This document shows positions 1-11,604 of a stretch of DNA of 64,000 nucleotides, piece after piece (positions within the stretch are counted from its first letter, which is position 1; each line of letters starts with the position of its first letter). The position numbers and the translations under genes are program-made. The notes under the pieces were generated by a model. It had not been told where the DNA came from. It searched no databases and was given only the letters and a program-made list of their open reading frames with translations. The stretch comes from Gnetum montanum (Eukaryota > Streptophyta > Gnetopsida > Gnetales > Gnetaceae). The stretch lies in the NCBI GenBank assembly GCA_015680685.1, contig MNCI01002119.1, positions 588,189 through 652,188 on the forward strand, written 5' to 3'.

Positions 1-711
1 TGCAATTTCATATTAGAAAAGATTGTGACCCGCTTTGGTATCCCGATGACCATAGTTACCGATAATGGATCACAGTTTAGCAGTACAGATACTAAAAGCT
101 TTTGTGAAAGCCTAGGTATTAAACAATCATTTTCATCACCCTACTACCCACAGAGAAATGGTCAAGTGGATTCTACAAATAAAATGGTCATCATGGTGCA
201 CAAAATGATGTTAAATTAGAGCAAGAGATGATGGCACGAGTAGTTAATCTATGCATTATGGGCATACTGAATAACGCATCAAACGTCCATAGGTAAAACA
301 CCATATAGCCTTGTATATGGGTCTGAAGCTGTGTTACCTTTAGAGTTACAAGTTCCCTCATTACGGATAATGCTCTCTAGCCTCCTTGATGAAAGCCAGA
401 ACAACGAGCTACGCATTGCTAACCTTGACTCGGTGGAGGAAGAGAGGGTACGAGCGCTTGATCAAATTGAATGGTACTAGAGACAACAACAACAGCGTCA
501 TCAACATGATCCACATAAGTGACCAATCAAGGAAGGTGACCTAGTTCTCAAGGTGGTCCACGAACACTCAGACAAATATTTAGCTAACTGGGAAGGGCCT
601 TACTTAGTCACCAAAGCATATGATAATGGGGCATTTAAAATTTCCGACATGGACGGAAACGAGTTCGCCAATCCTACAAATCATGTGTACCTGAAACCAT
701 TCTACGTCTGA
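1..711 (+). pseudogene. Tat-type Ty3/gypsy integrase, C-terminal part (copy 1)
   Basis: The window opens inside an integrase frame that can be followed from base 1 to a TGA at 709-711. Visible are the second catalytic Asp (TDNGSQF), the block SSPYYPQ.NGQ, where the catalytic Glu of the family is replaced by Asp (NGQVDSTNK), the motif YGSEAVLPLELQVPSL and the C-terminal block WEGPYLV...NPTNHVYLKPFYV. In-frame stops occur around 217, 270, 478 and 520, so it is dead. The sequence is closely related to the integrase of the complete element at 14339-16063 (shared TRFG.PMTIVTDNG and SFSSPYYPQ), so it is an older copy of the same family in the opposite orientation. The rest of the element lies left of the window. 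Confidence 0.9.
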
Positions 712-1040
712 TGAGCTTAAGGTACGTAATGGTCCTGGCATCATGACCTAAAACTGATACCACAGAACAGTCCTAGAGCTATGAATTAAAACTAACACTA
801 CAGAACGTCCTGGCGTCATGACAGTAAACTGACATCACACAACTCTGTCCGGCATGATACTAAACTGCCACACTTATCCACCAGAGTCCACTAAGACTAT
901 AAACTAGCTTGCCTCTTCATAGTCCACCACGACTATAAACTAGCATAGCACAGTCCGCTACGATGATAAGCGGGCAACGTCCAAAGGATTATGATGTGAA
1001 ACTAATCCATAATAGTCTGCTAAGACTATAAACTGGTGAC
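712..1040 (+). repeat. Post-pol short-repeat array, copy 1
   Basis: About nine degenerate units of roughly 25-50 bp follow the integrase stop. The core is GTCC, then GC or AC, about 8 bases, then TAAACTGRCA (for example GTCCACCACGACTATAAACT at about 922). On the other strand it reads AGTTTA-N-GCGGAC, the same motif as the better preserved array after the pol of the complete element (13845-14325). It belongs to the non-coding 3' part of the family. Confidence 0.7.
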
Positions 1041-2540
1041 TCCATTAACAACCTGGTGTTATTTGAAAAGACATGTTGCTGCACTCGGCTGTACATGCTC
1101 ACCAAAAACTTGCCGCCTGATTTGTCACATAAACCTAGATGAAACTGATGCTGTTTAAGATTTTTTTTGCCTTCAAACCCCACATGATGGCTCCATTCCA
1201 TCAGCTACATTCAAGTTTAAAGTGTTTAGCTAATCGAATCATTTGTGGTTTTCTTATCCCCTTGGAGTTGTGTTTTCAGGATGAGATGCTTGAGGCGTTC
1301 ATGCATAGATGCACTTCATCATGATGACAGGGTATCACATTCCTCCTGACGCACACAACTGGGTTAATCAATCCTTTCATAAGTACATTCCTGGGTCCTG
1401 ATACATTCTCTATTCTCCATTAGGTCCCCCTTCTCCTATTCAATGGCATCCCTTGGATACATTTTGTCATACTCACCCGAAGCTCTTGATACACGGTTGC
1501 ACATTGTGATTCTCAAAGCAGTTGCAACACAAAACACAATACATGGTACATGATACAAATAAAAGCGCATGAGCATGAGCACAACACTAAAATCAGAATC
1601 TTTCAAAAAGACCAAAAAGAACACACACACAAAAAAAAATCAAAAATAAAAGAAAAGAAGAAATAAAAAGAAAAAGAAAAGGAATAAAAAAGGTCAAAGA
1701 GAAAAATGCCTGGAAAAGGTCTTCATCACCTCGTGGACATCATAGAACAAAGATCATTGGCTCTTCTCATACAAGCCCCAGGCGAGAAGGCAATTGTCTT
1801 AGAAAAACGCTTATGTCTCAAATGATCATGCTACATGTCATCGCGTGGCTTTGGCTATTTACAACAAGCCCCCTTAAACATAACACAAGGGTTTTGTTTC
1901 TCTAAAGAATGCACCTCCAATGTCTTGGTTCTGAGTCTATTGAAAACCCGGCTATTGACAAGGACCAATGACACAACTTGCTCATGTGAGAGCACTCCTC
2001 TCCCATAATTCTGGCAACACTTATAACCCTTGATCATCTTTTGATTTCCCCAGTTACAACCAATTCTCTTGCATCTTGAACTACATTTCCCCCAATCCCT
2101 TGTACTTTTGAACATGATGTGATGACATCTAGCCAAGGGCCAATAGAAAATGCTTGGTACTTGGTTGTTCATGGTGTTTTGTACTTCTTTTTCGATGCCT
2201 CTCGGGTGGATTCCTCTAGACGTCAACAAAGAGGGACTAATGAAACACCACAAAATTTCAGCTTTACCATTTTGAAATAGGGACGACTCAAGCCCCTTTC
2301 AGCATTTAGGATGAAAATCTTGACTAAGGCATGGAACTCACGTCCACCTTGCTCAAGCCAGTTTGCGCATGCGGTTAAGCTAGCTTGCCCTCAACGTGAC
2401 CAACCCTGACAACTTCCAAATTAGGTCAAAATGGTCCTAATTTGAATAGGAAAAGCCCCCTCAGGGCCCATTGATGACTACTCCAAGTTTCATCATCTAG
2501 AACCCAAGATTTTAAGTTAGAATTGCACAAATCTTGCTAA
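1041..2540. other. Non-coding 3' part / LTR of the copy-1 element
   Basis: No believable gene. A purine-rich, A-dominated tract at 1621-1715 resembles the polypurine region found upstream of a 3' LTR, but no clean TG...CA boundary could be fixed. The short ORFs here have no recognisable motif. Confidence 0.4.
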
Positions 2541-2544
2541 TCAC

Positions 2545-3185
2545 GTTGAGGTCACGCTGCCTAGCATGAGTACAGTGTGAGTACAGCTTAACCAACTTTT
2601 AGAGCCCTAAAACCAAGTCCAAACAGTCTGAATTTGAGCATGCAGACTCCCCTCTAGCTTCACTGATGTTCATTATAGCTCTCGGCCTCCAAAACCTCAA
2701 AAATTAAGCTCAAAATCACATGATTTGTTTACTCATGCCTAGGTCACGCTGGGGTCACGCTGGAGCATGAGCCGAGCATGACCAAATAAAAATAGGTTAA
2801 ATCAAGCAGTCCCAAGCATAACTTTCAGCATCAACTCAACCCCCAAGGACAGGAAATAGTTCTACTTGTTCATAGGCTCCAGAAAATTAAAATTTGGGCA
2901 TGAAAGACTGCATTTTGGCTTGGTCACGCTGAGGTCATGCTGGGGTCATGCTGAGGTCACACTAATAGCGTGAGCCCAGCATGACTTTTCAAAAGTGGCT
3001 CAAATCAAAGCAATAACAGACTCAAATTTAGCATCCAAGCCACCCTGGAGAGCAAGCAGCAGTTGCACTTCAAAGAACAGGTGTCATAGGTCAAGATTCA
3101 GCTCAAAATGTGTCACTTCCAATTGGTCATGCTGAGGTCATGTTGGCAGCGTGAGCCCAGCGTGAGCATTGGTCATGACTAAGAA
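2545..3185 (+). repeat. GGTCACGCTG-type short repeat cluster
   Basis: Ten or more copies of a 10-12 bp word (GGTCAYGCTG, often followed by GG or AG) occur singly and in tandem, for example near 2549, 2750, 2923-2965 and 3125-3145. They alternate with the partly complementary words GCGTGAGCCCAGC and AGCATGAGC, giving inverted-repeat potential. The likely setting is the U3 of an LTR between copies 1 and 2 of the Tat family; this is inferred from position. Confidence 0.65.
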
Positions 3186-4100
3186 AAAGCACTGCCAATG
3201 CACACTGAGGACACACCAGGACCAAATCAACTCACACTGGGAGCCTCGGTGAAGCAAAGAAACCTCAAACAGCCACCAAACCACTCAAATTGACATCCTG
3301 AAGTAGTCAATTCAAGAGACCATGAAGTTTCAAGCGAGCCGAAGTCAATCCCTCTTGGAATTCATTGTAAATTTTCATTGTAAGCTTCACCATTTGTTAG
3401 CTTTTCAAGCTCTTAAGCTGCTTCCATGTGTGTAAGCCAACTTGCGTTGTAAGATACAATGCACTTGGTCTAGAACATAGTCTACCTATGTACACCTATC
3501 GCACGATCCATTTTTTGTAGATCTCACAGCCATTGACCTCATTCACAAATCCTACTCCCAAGCCTAGCAAAAATGTATAATTACCTTGTTCATTTACATA
3601 AATGGGGTTGGCAAAATTTGGCAAAAGAAAACCAGCAATCCTGAGCCCGGACGTATGTGATTCCCAGTGCCTGCAAACACCACACATTAGAGCTTAACGT
3701 ATGACTTGCAATCCAGACACGCAACTACATTTTGACCAGTGCACATTTTGTTAATTCATACAACACAGTTTCATTTTTCGTTCTATTGTGCTATTCTGGT
3801 TCATTTTCTGCATTATTCCGTTTTCTCGCATGTTTCTGCAATACATTCTCTTTACGTTTACATGTTGTATTTCATGTTTACGTTTCATTGCAGTACGCTC
3901 TTCGTTTTACATTTCGTAACGATAACCCCAGCACAGACCATAGCGTATGCTCAGGGAAGTCCTTGGTTGATCTGCGTGCAGACCATCCAAGGCACTCTGC
4001 CTTCATTTTTCCAGCTTGCCTTCACGCAAAGGCAGGGTCATCTGTGTCTCTCCAAAGATCTTTCGATGTTCGTTTTCTTCCAGCCTTACACCGATGATTT
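3186..4100. other. Non-coding, T-rich leader-like region
   Basis: No gene can be supported. 3760-3920 is rich in T and in ATTTC/GTTT words. The ORFs at 3732-4125 have no family signature. By position the region should hold the end of an LTR and the leader of the copy-2 element whose gag fragment follows, but no boundary or primer site was found. Confidence 0.35.
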
Positions 4101-4129
4101 CGGACAGTACACATGCCTGTGGTGACAAG

Positions 4130-4690
4130 CCACCAAGTACTACAAGTAGACTAGGGTGTGGGACCATCTGCCACCCTTTCCTTCATCATCTTGGCCTAAT
4201 CTACATAGTCTTCCATGTTGGTGTTCGTGATGCCAACATAGTCATACATGCGTATGGTGCCCTTCTCTCAGCCACACACAAGCCAGGTGCCTTTCATCCC
4301 ACCTATCTCATTAGCACCTCCTACAATAGCCCAAGCCACAACCACATGGTGGGTCCCATCCTTTATGCCTATGGCACAACGGTCACGCATGCAACAATAT
4401 GTGCAACAGCACATACAACAAGTGTCCCATGTGGTCACACAACCCATAGTAGGGTTGTGGGCCACTCAAATGGTACAATGGATAGCATAATCGGTGCAAC
4501 CTATTGTATCTGCCTTGAGCTTAGACCAGGCATTCTAGCTCATCCAAACATTAACTGAAGAAGTTAAATGACTTAAAGGTGTTAACTCCAAAATAGTCCA
4601 CATGATGAACTTTTACTAGAATGATCCCATTAGTCCCATAGTCCCGTTACTGACCTTACCCTCTACGCTTGAAAAGCACAACATTTATAA
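4130..4690 (+). pseudogene. Tat-type gag fragment (copy 2)
   Basis: A Pro/Gln-rich stretch (4248-4490) is followed by a frame reading LDQAF, stop, LIQTLTEEVK, stop, LKG and later NDPISPIVPLLTLPS. This matches, block by block, the gag of the complete element at about 25540-25660 (LDQAFQLIQTLTEEVQRLK; DDPINPAVPMLSLPLG). At least three in-frame stops are present. The match ends abruptly at about 4670-4705, where the sequence continues as the end of the second RNase H. All of capsid, protease, RT and first RNase H is deleted. Confidence 0.75.
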
Positions 4691-6163
4691 CCTTACTGTG
4701 ACTTGGCAATTTACTTGCTCAAGCAATTTGCAAGTGTAGACATCCAATATATTTCTTGTAACAAGAATGCCATTGCTAATGCATTAGGCACCTTAGCCTT
4801 AAGCATAGCACTCAACATGTTTCACGCCTTACCCATTTTAGTAACAAACTGCACCAAACCTATTACTCAAACAATAAGCATTACATCCATAGCCATGACA
4901 AGCACAACTCACACATATGAGTGGTACGACGATATTAAGATGTACCTCCAATAGGGTGAACCTCCACAACACCTAACCATTGCCCAAAAGAATGCAGTGT
5001 GAAAACGGTCGTGATAGTACATCCTTGTAGGTGATAGCACCTTGTGTCACAGATCCTATGATGGAATATTGCTAACCTGTGTTAGCTATAGTGAAGTGCA
5101 AACGATTGTTGATCAAGTTCATAAGGGACTATGTAGAGGCCACATAGCACCCAGGGTAATGACATTGAAAATCAGAAGCTTAGGCTACTATTGGCCTTAC
5201 ATGGAGCATGATTGCGTTTCCAAGGGCAAGATGTGTGACATGTGTTAGTGACATGGAAACTTAATGCACATACCACCCACTAAACTGCATACCACATAGA
5301 TCACATGGCCATTGCAACATTGGGTATTGGACATCATAGGACTTATCATGCCTAAGTCTTCTATAGGACATAGCTTCATAATAACTGCAACAAAATACTT
5401 TACCAAGTGGGTCAAAGCCATTCCTCTTAGGAAGATGACGTCACGACATGTTTGTAAATTTATCCTTGACAACATAGTGACCCAATTCAATCTACCCATG
5501 ACTATAGTCATGGAAAATGGGCCATAATTTAGCAATGTAGAAACCAAAGACTTCTACAAACACCTTGGCATCAAACATTCCTTTTCATCATCATACTACT
5601 TGTAGGGGAATGGCCAAGTGGAGGATACAAACAAAGTCATTATCAACCTTCTAAAAAAGATGCTTAGTAGTAGCAAATGATGATAGCACAAGCCACTGGT
5701 CTACGCACTATGGGCCTACTGCATGACATGTAGAACAACAACTAGTAAGATGCCATATAGCCTTGTGTATGGGTTTGAAGCAATGTTGCCTCTTGAGTTG
5801 CAAGTCCCATTGCTCCGTGTGATCCTCTCAAGCTTCACTAATGAGGTTTAGAATGGTGAGTTGAGAACCATTGACCTCAACTCTATAAAGGAGGAGCACA
5901 TGTATACACTTGATTTCATCAAGTGGTACTAGGAAAAAAAACAACAAAAACATTGCCACAATCAGCATCAATGCTTGATCAAGAAAGGGGGCCTAGTCTT
6001 CAAGGTCATTCATGAACCTGCATACAAATTCTTAGCCAAGTAGGAAGGGTCTTTCTTGGTCACAAAGACCTATGACAATGGAGCATTCAAGCTTGCTGAT
6101 CTAGATGGTAATGAGTTTGCCAACCTGATCAACCTTTCGTACCTTAAGCCCTACTACACCTAA
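4691..6163 (+). pseudogene. Tat-type RNase H end and integrase (copy 2)
   Basis: The frame starts in the last part of an archaeal-type RNase H (YISCNKNAIANALGTLAL, where the complete element has HVPRTDNMLADALTTLAL). It passes through the integrase zinc region with a preserved CDMC pair (about 5235-5246), then the core (LDIIGLI; FTKWVKAIPLRK; MENGP, where the family has TDNGP), the Pro-Gln-x-Asn-Gly region and the C-terminal YLKPYYT, with a TAA at 6161-6163. Stops and substitutions are frequent; the second catalytic Asp is replaced by Glu. This copy keeps the zinc-finger Cys that the complete element has lost. Confidence 0.85.
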
Positions 6164-6174
6164 CATGTAGCATC

Positions 6175-6262
6175 GACATAGCAAGGTAAGCATATGTCTG
6201 CTATGATATTAAACTAGCACATAATGTCTGCTATGATGTTAATTTTGCACAGAACATTTGCT
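6175..6262 (+). repeat. Post-pol short-repeat array, copy 2
   Basis: About three units reading GTCTGCTATGATATTAAACT, in the same position (straight after integrase) and with the same core as the arrays of copy 1 and the complete element. Confidence 0.6.
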
Positions 6263-7420
6263 ATGCTCTAGAGAGCAGTTAGCATAGCCAGTGCTAGACA
6301 TTCAATTTTGCAAAATTTGACTAAGTGTTGTGCTATGCTCCAGAGCTTAGCTAGTGTAGCACTGTAGAGAAGCCTTTGACAACCTTCAAAAGCCTTCATA
6401 GCTTAGCATCAACCTTCATCTTAGCTTTGACACTCCCTCAACAAGAAATATTAACAATTTCTATCTCTTTTTTATCCCCTATTGGTCACCTAAATTGTAC
6501 CTACACTTGATCCTACTTGAAAAAGGGGAACATGTAGTCCTAGAGCGTAGCCTTGAAGTTGCACTATTTTTTGTACTATTTGTAGGTACATTGTAGTCAT
6601 TCAACTTTGGCACATGTAGTGTTGATAGCATAGTCACAATTGAGTAGTCTTTGGGGATCCGTTGCAGTACACTAGAGTGTAGCACTTGCCACTCCCATGG
6701 GGGCATAGCTAGGTCTAGCGTAACCCCTCCTACCCTCATGCCATGTGTTTCTTGATTCGCATTTCATGCTAAACCTAACCCTATAAATACCCCTATGCTC
6801 AACATTTTAGGGGTTGAAAAATCAAAAGTGCATTGGAAATTTTGGCATTCTCAACATCCTTTGGCACTCTTGCACCCGCGCACACTTAGCACTTTGGCGT
6901 ACTCCAGGACCTCGTCGGACTAGTGGTACACACAATCTAGCATGCATTTCACCATTTTCCTCATGGAACACCATAGTAACCAACCTAATAGGTTCAATCC
7001 CCATGGAAATTTTTCATTTCATAGCCTAAATGCCCTAGAGACTATGACTACACTGCTAGAATGCCATTGTGCCTACTTGTACACCACATATCACTCTCAC
7101 CTCTTTTCTTGCAATTGCTATTATTCCCCCCTTTGGGGCAGTGCACTTCCATTCTTAAGTTCTATTACATCTTCAAGCACTTTTTCTTTGGCATTTAGCA
7201 TAACACTTGTGTTTTCTTGCTATTTCATATGCATTTGTACTTTTAAATCGTTGTTCTCAGGCCAGAACACCTCGCTACGCTTTGGCTTGGCTAGCCCTAG
7301 TGTCCACTGGTAACACTATATAAACCCCCTCTACACACATTCATCATAACACCTTGTAAGTCCCTATTTTATTGATAAGACTATTTAGGGATCCCATCTC
7401 CATTTCTAGCATGGCCCTTG
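6263..7420 (+). mobile_element. LTR-like 3' end of copy 2
   Basis: Contains the promoter-like word CTATAAATACCCC at 6781-6793, identical to the TATA region of the complete element's LTR (27704-27716 on the minus strand), and a second TATA-like word near 7316. Inverted words such as GCTATGCTC/GAGCATAGC cluster at 6260-6360. Exact LTR ends were not found. Confidence 0.45.
6781..6790 (+). promoter_or_regulatory. TATA box of a Tat-family LTR
   Basis: CTATAAATAC followed by CCC. The same 13-base word occurs in the 5' LTR of the complete family member, so it probably marks the U3 promoter of copy 2. Confidence 0.5.
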
Positions 7421-7739
7421 CATGGAGTCAAGGTTAGATTGTACATCTACTAACCTCTTGGTGTTCCAGCCACCGACGTTTCCAATCATCACAGTGGTCA
7501 TGAGGAGCATAGAGGAGGTGGTAAATACCATGGTGGTGGTGGTCCTCCTATTTCTTCATCCTCTTTGTCTACATTTTCTTCTTCCTCTTCTATTTCTAAT
7601 AGACATTGTCGAAAGGAAAACCATGATGAAAGTGAATAGTAGGATAATAATGATCACCAGGCCTACCATGAATGAAGGGGTAGTAGAGGAAATCAAAGGT
7701 GTTATCAAAATAATGATGATGATGAGCCTTTTCTTGCAA

Positions 7740-8640
7740 CTCGGAGTATGATTAATATCATAGAGGTAGTAAAAATTCCAACCAGGCATGTGAAAGATAG
7801 TCAAATTAAGTAACTTGACATGAATAATATTTCCAGATTTGAGGGGAGATATAACTCTACTTCACAAACACATATTCAAGCCTTTTATGATGCTTGTGCC
7901 TTACAAAATATTGAAAATGATTGGTAGAAATTAAAGCTACTTCCTAGGACACTCATCAAGGAAGCTAAAAGTTGGTATCGATCCTTGAAGCCAAAATCCA
8001 TCCATAGGTGAGGACAATGCTAGAGCTATTTAATGATAAATACCAAATGTACTCTTGAGTGTCTAATATGAGAAGGAAAATCCAAGGATGGAAACAAGAA
8101 ATACATGAATCCTTAGATTTCACCATGGATAGATACTATTCTCTCGTAAATTGATCCCCTAGCCATGGTTATTCTTAGTGGGAACAACTTCGCCACATCA
8201 TAGATGGACTCAAAGTAGAAACGATAAGAACTCTTGGGGTTTGTGCCCAAGGAAGACTATCAAAACTTAAAGCCCATTGGATCCAAAGGCTAATAGAGTA
8301 AGTAGCAAAAGAAGAAGGAGATTTGAGGAAACAAGAAAGTTCTTAGGAATATAACAGGGATTCTTCCATTAGAAAAAGGGAGGCCCAATTTTATGACAAT
8401 GAGGAGGAGTCACCACTTGATGAGATTGTGAATAAAAAGACCCTATTGATCCAAAAGCCTATGTCTAAAATTTTGGCTAAGGTAGATAAAGTATGGGATT
8501 CATTGGATGAAAAATTCCAAACCACTCTAAAGATCATAGAAGAATTAAGAGAGCATAATAGTGACTATAACCATAGGAGGCAAAAAGAAGTTGAACATGC
8601 CTAGTGGCCCCCACAAGGACCCTTGTAAAAAATCTTGGAG
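7740..8640 (+). pseudogene. Athila-like gag fragment, plus strand
   Basis: The frame reads NNISRFEGRYN, HIQAFYDACALQNIEN and LIKEAKSWYRSLKPKSI, the core of a plant Ty3/gypsy gag. Towards the end it has ILAKVDKVWDSLDEKFQTTL, matching the gag of the element at 49.3-51.2 kb (VSVKVDQIWDSLDNRSQTVL). Stop codons are frequent. Upstream, 7500-7740 encodes the same low-complexity segment seen inverted at 29.5-29.8 kb. The fragment stops just before the Cys-rich region at about 8640, where it meets, head-on, a minus-strand pol fragment. Confidence 0.75.
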
Positions 8641-9200
8641 AATATGTAGTTGATCAACATCAAGGACATACCAATGCACCTAGCCATCGGCACACACCTT
8701 GTAAAGTTGTCCATTCATCTCCATGAAGCATTTGGCATGATGAAGAAACTATTATTTCTTCTAGTGGCCCAAGTCTTATGGCATCTCCTAAGTGAGAAGA
8801 TAAGTGAGGATGCCATCGTACCATTTTGGTTCATTAGGCACTTATTCCTTTATTGCACCAGAAAAGAAGATTTCATTACAAAATTAATCAAAGAGTTGGA
8901 TCTCATCATTTTTATTATTCCATCATAACCAAGCCAAGTGATCATTGACCACATTCTCAATTCCCTTTCAATCTACCATTGTAAGATCAAGCTTGTGTAA
9001 GATCACCAGCCACCATATAACATGGGGACTCACCATTGGCTTGTTCATCATGAAGTGAATGACACTATGGTCTATGTGCACAAAGACTTTGTATCCAAGC
9101 ACATAGTGCCTAAACTTCTCCAAGTCAGGAACCACTGCCATTAGCTCTTTTTCTGTTGTGGTGTAGTTAACTTGTGCACCCACAATGCTTCAGCTTACAT
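8641..9200 (-). pseudogene. Athila-like RNase H and start of integrase (host element)
   Basis: Minus strand. 9183-8968 encodes an RNase H segment (VNYTTTEKELMAVV, then KFRHYVLGYKVFVHIDHS) that keeps the catalytic Glu and Asp. 8930-8650 corresponds to the linker and start of integrase of the element at 46.2-46.5 kb (WRWMDNFTRCV compared with MEINGQLYKVC). The element is cut at about 8640. Confidence 0.8.
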
Positions 9201-10260
9201 AGTGGATGTAGTATGGACATTTCTAATCATCCAGCTACATAAGCATAACTCCCAAGGAATAGTTTGATGCATCCATCATGATGTAAAATGGATGAGACCA
9301 ATCAGGTGCTCATAGAATTGGAGTCTCTATGAGCTTTTGCTTGAGGCTTTAGAATGGCTTATCACATTTCTTAGTCCATACGAACAAAGCATCTTTCTTT
9401 GCAAGCTCTACTGATGGTCTTGCAATCTTAGAGAAATTCTCTATGAATTGCTAGTAGTAGCCAATATGGCCAAGGAATGAATAGACATCTTTAATAATTT
9501 TCAGTTGGCACATTATTCTTTGGATGACCCTAATCTTTTTAAGGTCCATCTCAATCCCCATGGGTGAGATTCTGTGCCCCAACACAATGTCCTTTTGGAT
9601 CATGAGATGGCTCTTTTGTTAATTGAGCTTGCTTAAATGTAACGCCATAGGTGAAGAAGTCATCCATAAATATTTCTACCCTACCACCAATTTATTATTA
9701 AAAAATGCTCAAGATGAGGTGTTGAAAATTTGCAAGGGCATAGCACAAATGAAATGTCATCTTTTAATATGCAAAATTTCCCTAGGGACTTATGAATGTA
9801 GTTTTAGTATGATCATGCACTGCGATATGAATCTAGTTATAGCCACTATAACCATCTAGAAAGCTATAAAAACAATGTCCAGAAATAGTATCCAATACTT
9901 GGTCCACAAATGGCAATAGAAAATGATCTTTGTAGGTTTCCATGTTAGATAGCCTTAAATCAATACACACCCTTCACATGCCACCTTTCTTTGACATAAT
10001 CATAAGTGGGCTAACCCACTCACTATCCATAGTTGGATAAATGAACCCTACCTTGAGTAGTTTATCAATTTTGTCTTTGATGAGCTGCTTCAATTTAGTA
10101 TTTAAGTGCCACTTCAACTGCCTCTTTGGCTTGATGTAAGGATCAGTATAGATGTAATGTTGGCATATCCTAAGATCAATTTTAGTGAGTTTTTGATATG
10201 ACCAAGCAAAGGTTGTTGACCATTTGTTAACCATGTTCAACAACATCTATTTTCACTTAA
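9201..10260 (-). pseudogene. Athila-like reverse transcriptase (host element)
   Basis: Minus strand. The N-terminal block at 10246-9974 reads WSYQKLTKIDLRICQHYIY ... LLKVGFIYPTMDSEWVSP, the usual entry into a Ty3/gypsy RT. The catalytic motif is preserved as FMDDFF at about 9660-9680. Many frameshifts and stops are present. The next domains follow in order (RNase H to the left, protease to the right), so this is the pol of one element broken by the insertion at 11605-28363. Confidence 0.85.
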
Positions 10261-11040
10261 GAGCAAGATTAGCATTGATTATTACTAGCTTTCCATTTTT
10301 CAAAAATGCATACTCCATGCCAGTAGGTAGAGTTTTCAACTCTAGGGCCTCATGTTTAAAATTTTTAGGGATTTCCAACTCTCCCTAATAGGTTTCATTA
10401 CGTTCATCATAGGCACAAGCTAGACTCTTAGTTGGTTCAATGCAAAGTCTGCTACTTTTAGGATTAACTAATAGCCATTGGGTGCCCTTCTACTTTGTGG
10501 CTATTGCATACAAGGACTTTTGAATTTCAAATTCATCTACACAATTTCTACATGCTTCGATTAATGTGCTTTTGATATATCATAATTTCTACACACAATT
10601 ACACCCTATATCACTACATGCAATGCATGGAACTCTCTTCTTCTTGACTTTACCAAATTCATTCTCTTTAGAAATCTCATAGCAGAGGTCTCTAATGTTC
10701 GTTTGCACATCAATGGTGCTCAACCAAGCCCTTTCCATAATTATTGAAAAGTTCCCCTTGCAGTTGTTGACCTTGATCACTAGGAAATTGGAAGGATAGG
10801 ACAACCCACAAATAGTGCTCAAAATATCCTCCACCAGTCCTAAGGGAATAGTGATGGACTGATCTACCAATTCTAAACAAATTTTTCTCATCTTCAGAGA
10901 AGGTAAGTTCTAGGCTTTGTACATCTCATGAGAAATTAGATTGACACTAGAACCTGAATCAAGAAGAGCCTTGCATGGGTCATTCCCAATGATCTATAAG
11001 TAGATGATGGGACTTCTAGTATTAGCTCTTTTCTTGGGAA
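10261..11040 (-). pseudogene. Athila-like aspartic protease (host element)
   Basis: Minus strand. ALLDSGSSVNLIS, with an intact DSG triad, can be read at about 10940-10970. LELVDQSITIPLGLVEDI follows, and FLVIKVNNCKGNFSIIMERA at 10840-10740, all matching the protease of the element at 48.36-48.72 kb. The frame is interrupted by stops. Confidence 0.8.
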
Positions 11041-11599
11041 GGATTCCAGCCTTGATCTAACCAGATACAACATGGGTTAATAGGATTGTATAGATCTTGA
11101 GAGGTGTTTGGTTTGAAGGGCTCTCAAAAGGAATAGATGTAAAGGATGAAGGAGACATAGGATGACCAGCTACATAAGTCAATGAGGGCCTTGTACAATT
11201 GTTGGTTTAGAAGAATGATCATTTTCTAGGTTTGGATTTTGAAGCACTTGACAAAGAAACCGATTGTAATTTAATGACCTTGGTAGCATTACGTTGCTAT
11301 GACTATGTAGGAATTTCATTCTTCATTGTTGGAGTAGGCGATAATTGGGTTGGAAGTGGAGGGGCATGTGTAGAAGAATGAGGGAGGTACTAATGAAATG
11401 GAAATTCCTATCATGGAGATGGAGAATGAGCTCTATAGTACTTCGAAGGGTAGTGAGGATGTTGGAATGAAGCATGATTACAAGAGTCATGTGGAGACAT
11501 GGGTTGTTGAACATAGTACCCACATGAATCTGGTTCCCTGTAAGGATATTGCTACCTTAGTGGTGGCATCCCCCATGACTGTGGGTGTTGTGACTGATG
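11041..11599 (-). pseudogene. End of gag / linker of the host Athila-like element
   Basis: Degenerate minus-strand sequence with no clear domain. It corresponds to the gag-protease linker at 48.75-49.3 kb (shared words in the + reading such as TAGTATTACGTTGCTATGAC and AAGGGTAGTGAGGATG). It is interrupted at 11605 by the Tat element and resumes at 28369. Confidence 0.6.
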
Positions 11600-11604
11600 A
11601 TACT
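11600..11604. repeat. Target-site duplication ATACT (left)
   Basis: ATACT immediately precedes the LTR start TGTAAC. An identical ATACT follows the other LTR at 28364-28368. A 5-bp duplication is the normal mark of LTR-element integration. Confidence 0.9.

Noticed and set aside
1621-1715. Polypurine tract marking the 3' LTR of copy 1
   Set aside because: Long and A-rich rather than the compact AAAGAGGGG type of the family, and no TG LTR start follows it.
3739-4125. 128-codon ORF ending DFGQYTCLW, which recalls an immunoglobulin-type Asp-x-Gly-x-Tyr-x-Cys motif
   Set aside because: The rest of the frame is low-complexity Phe/Ser/His-rich translation of T-rich DNA, with no second Cys or Trp in the right place.
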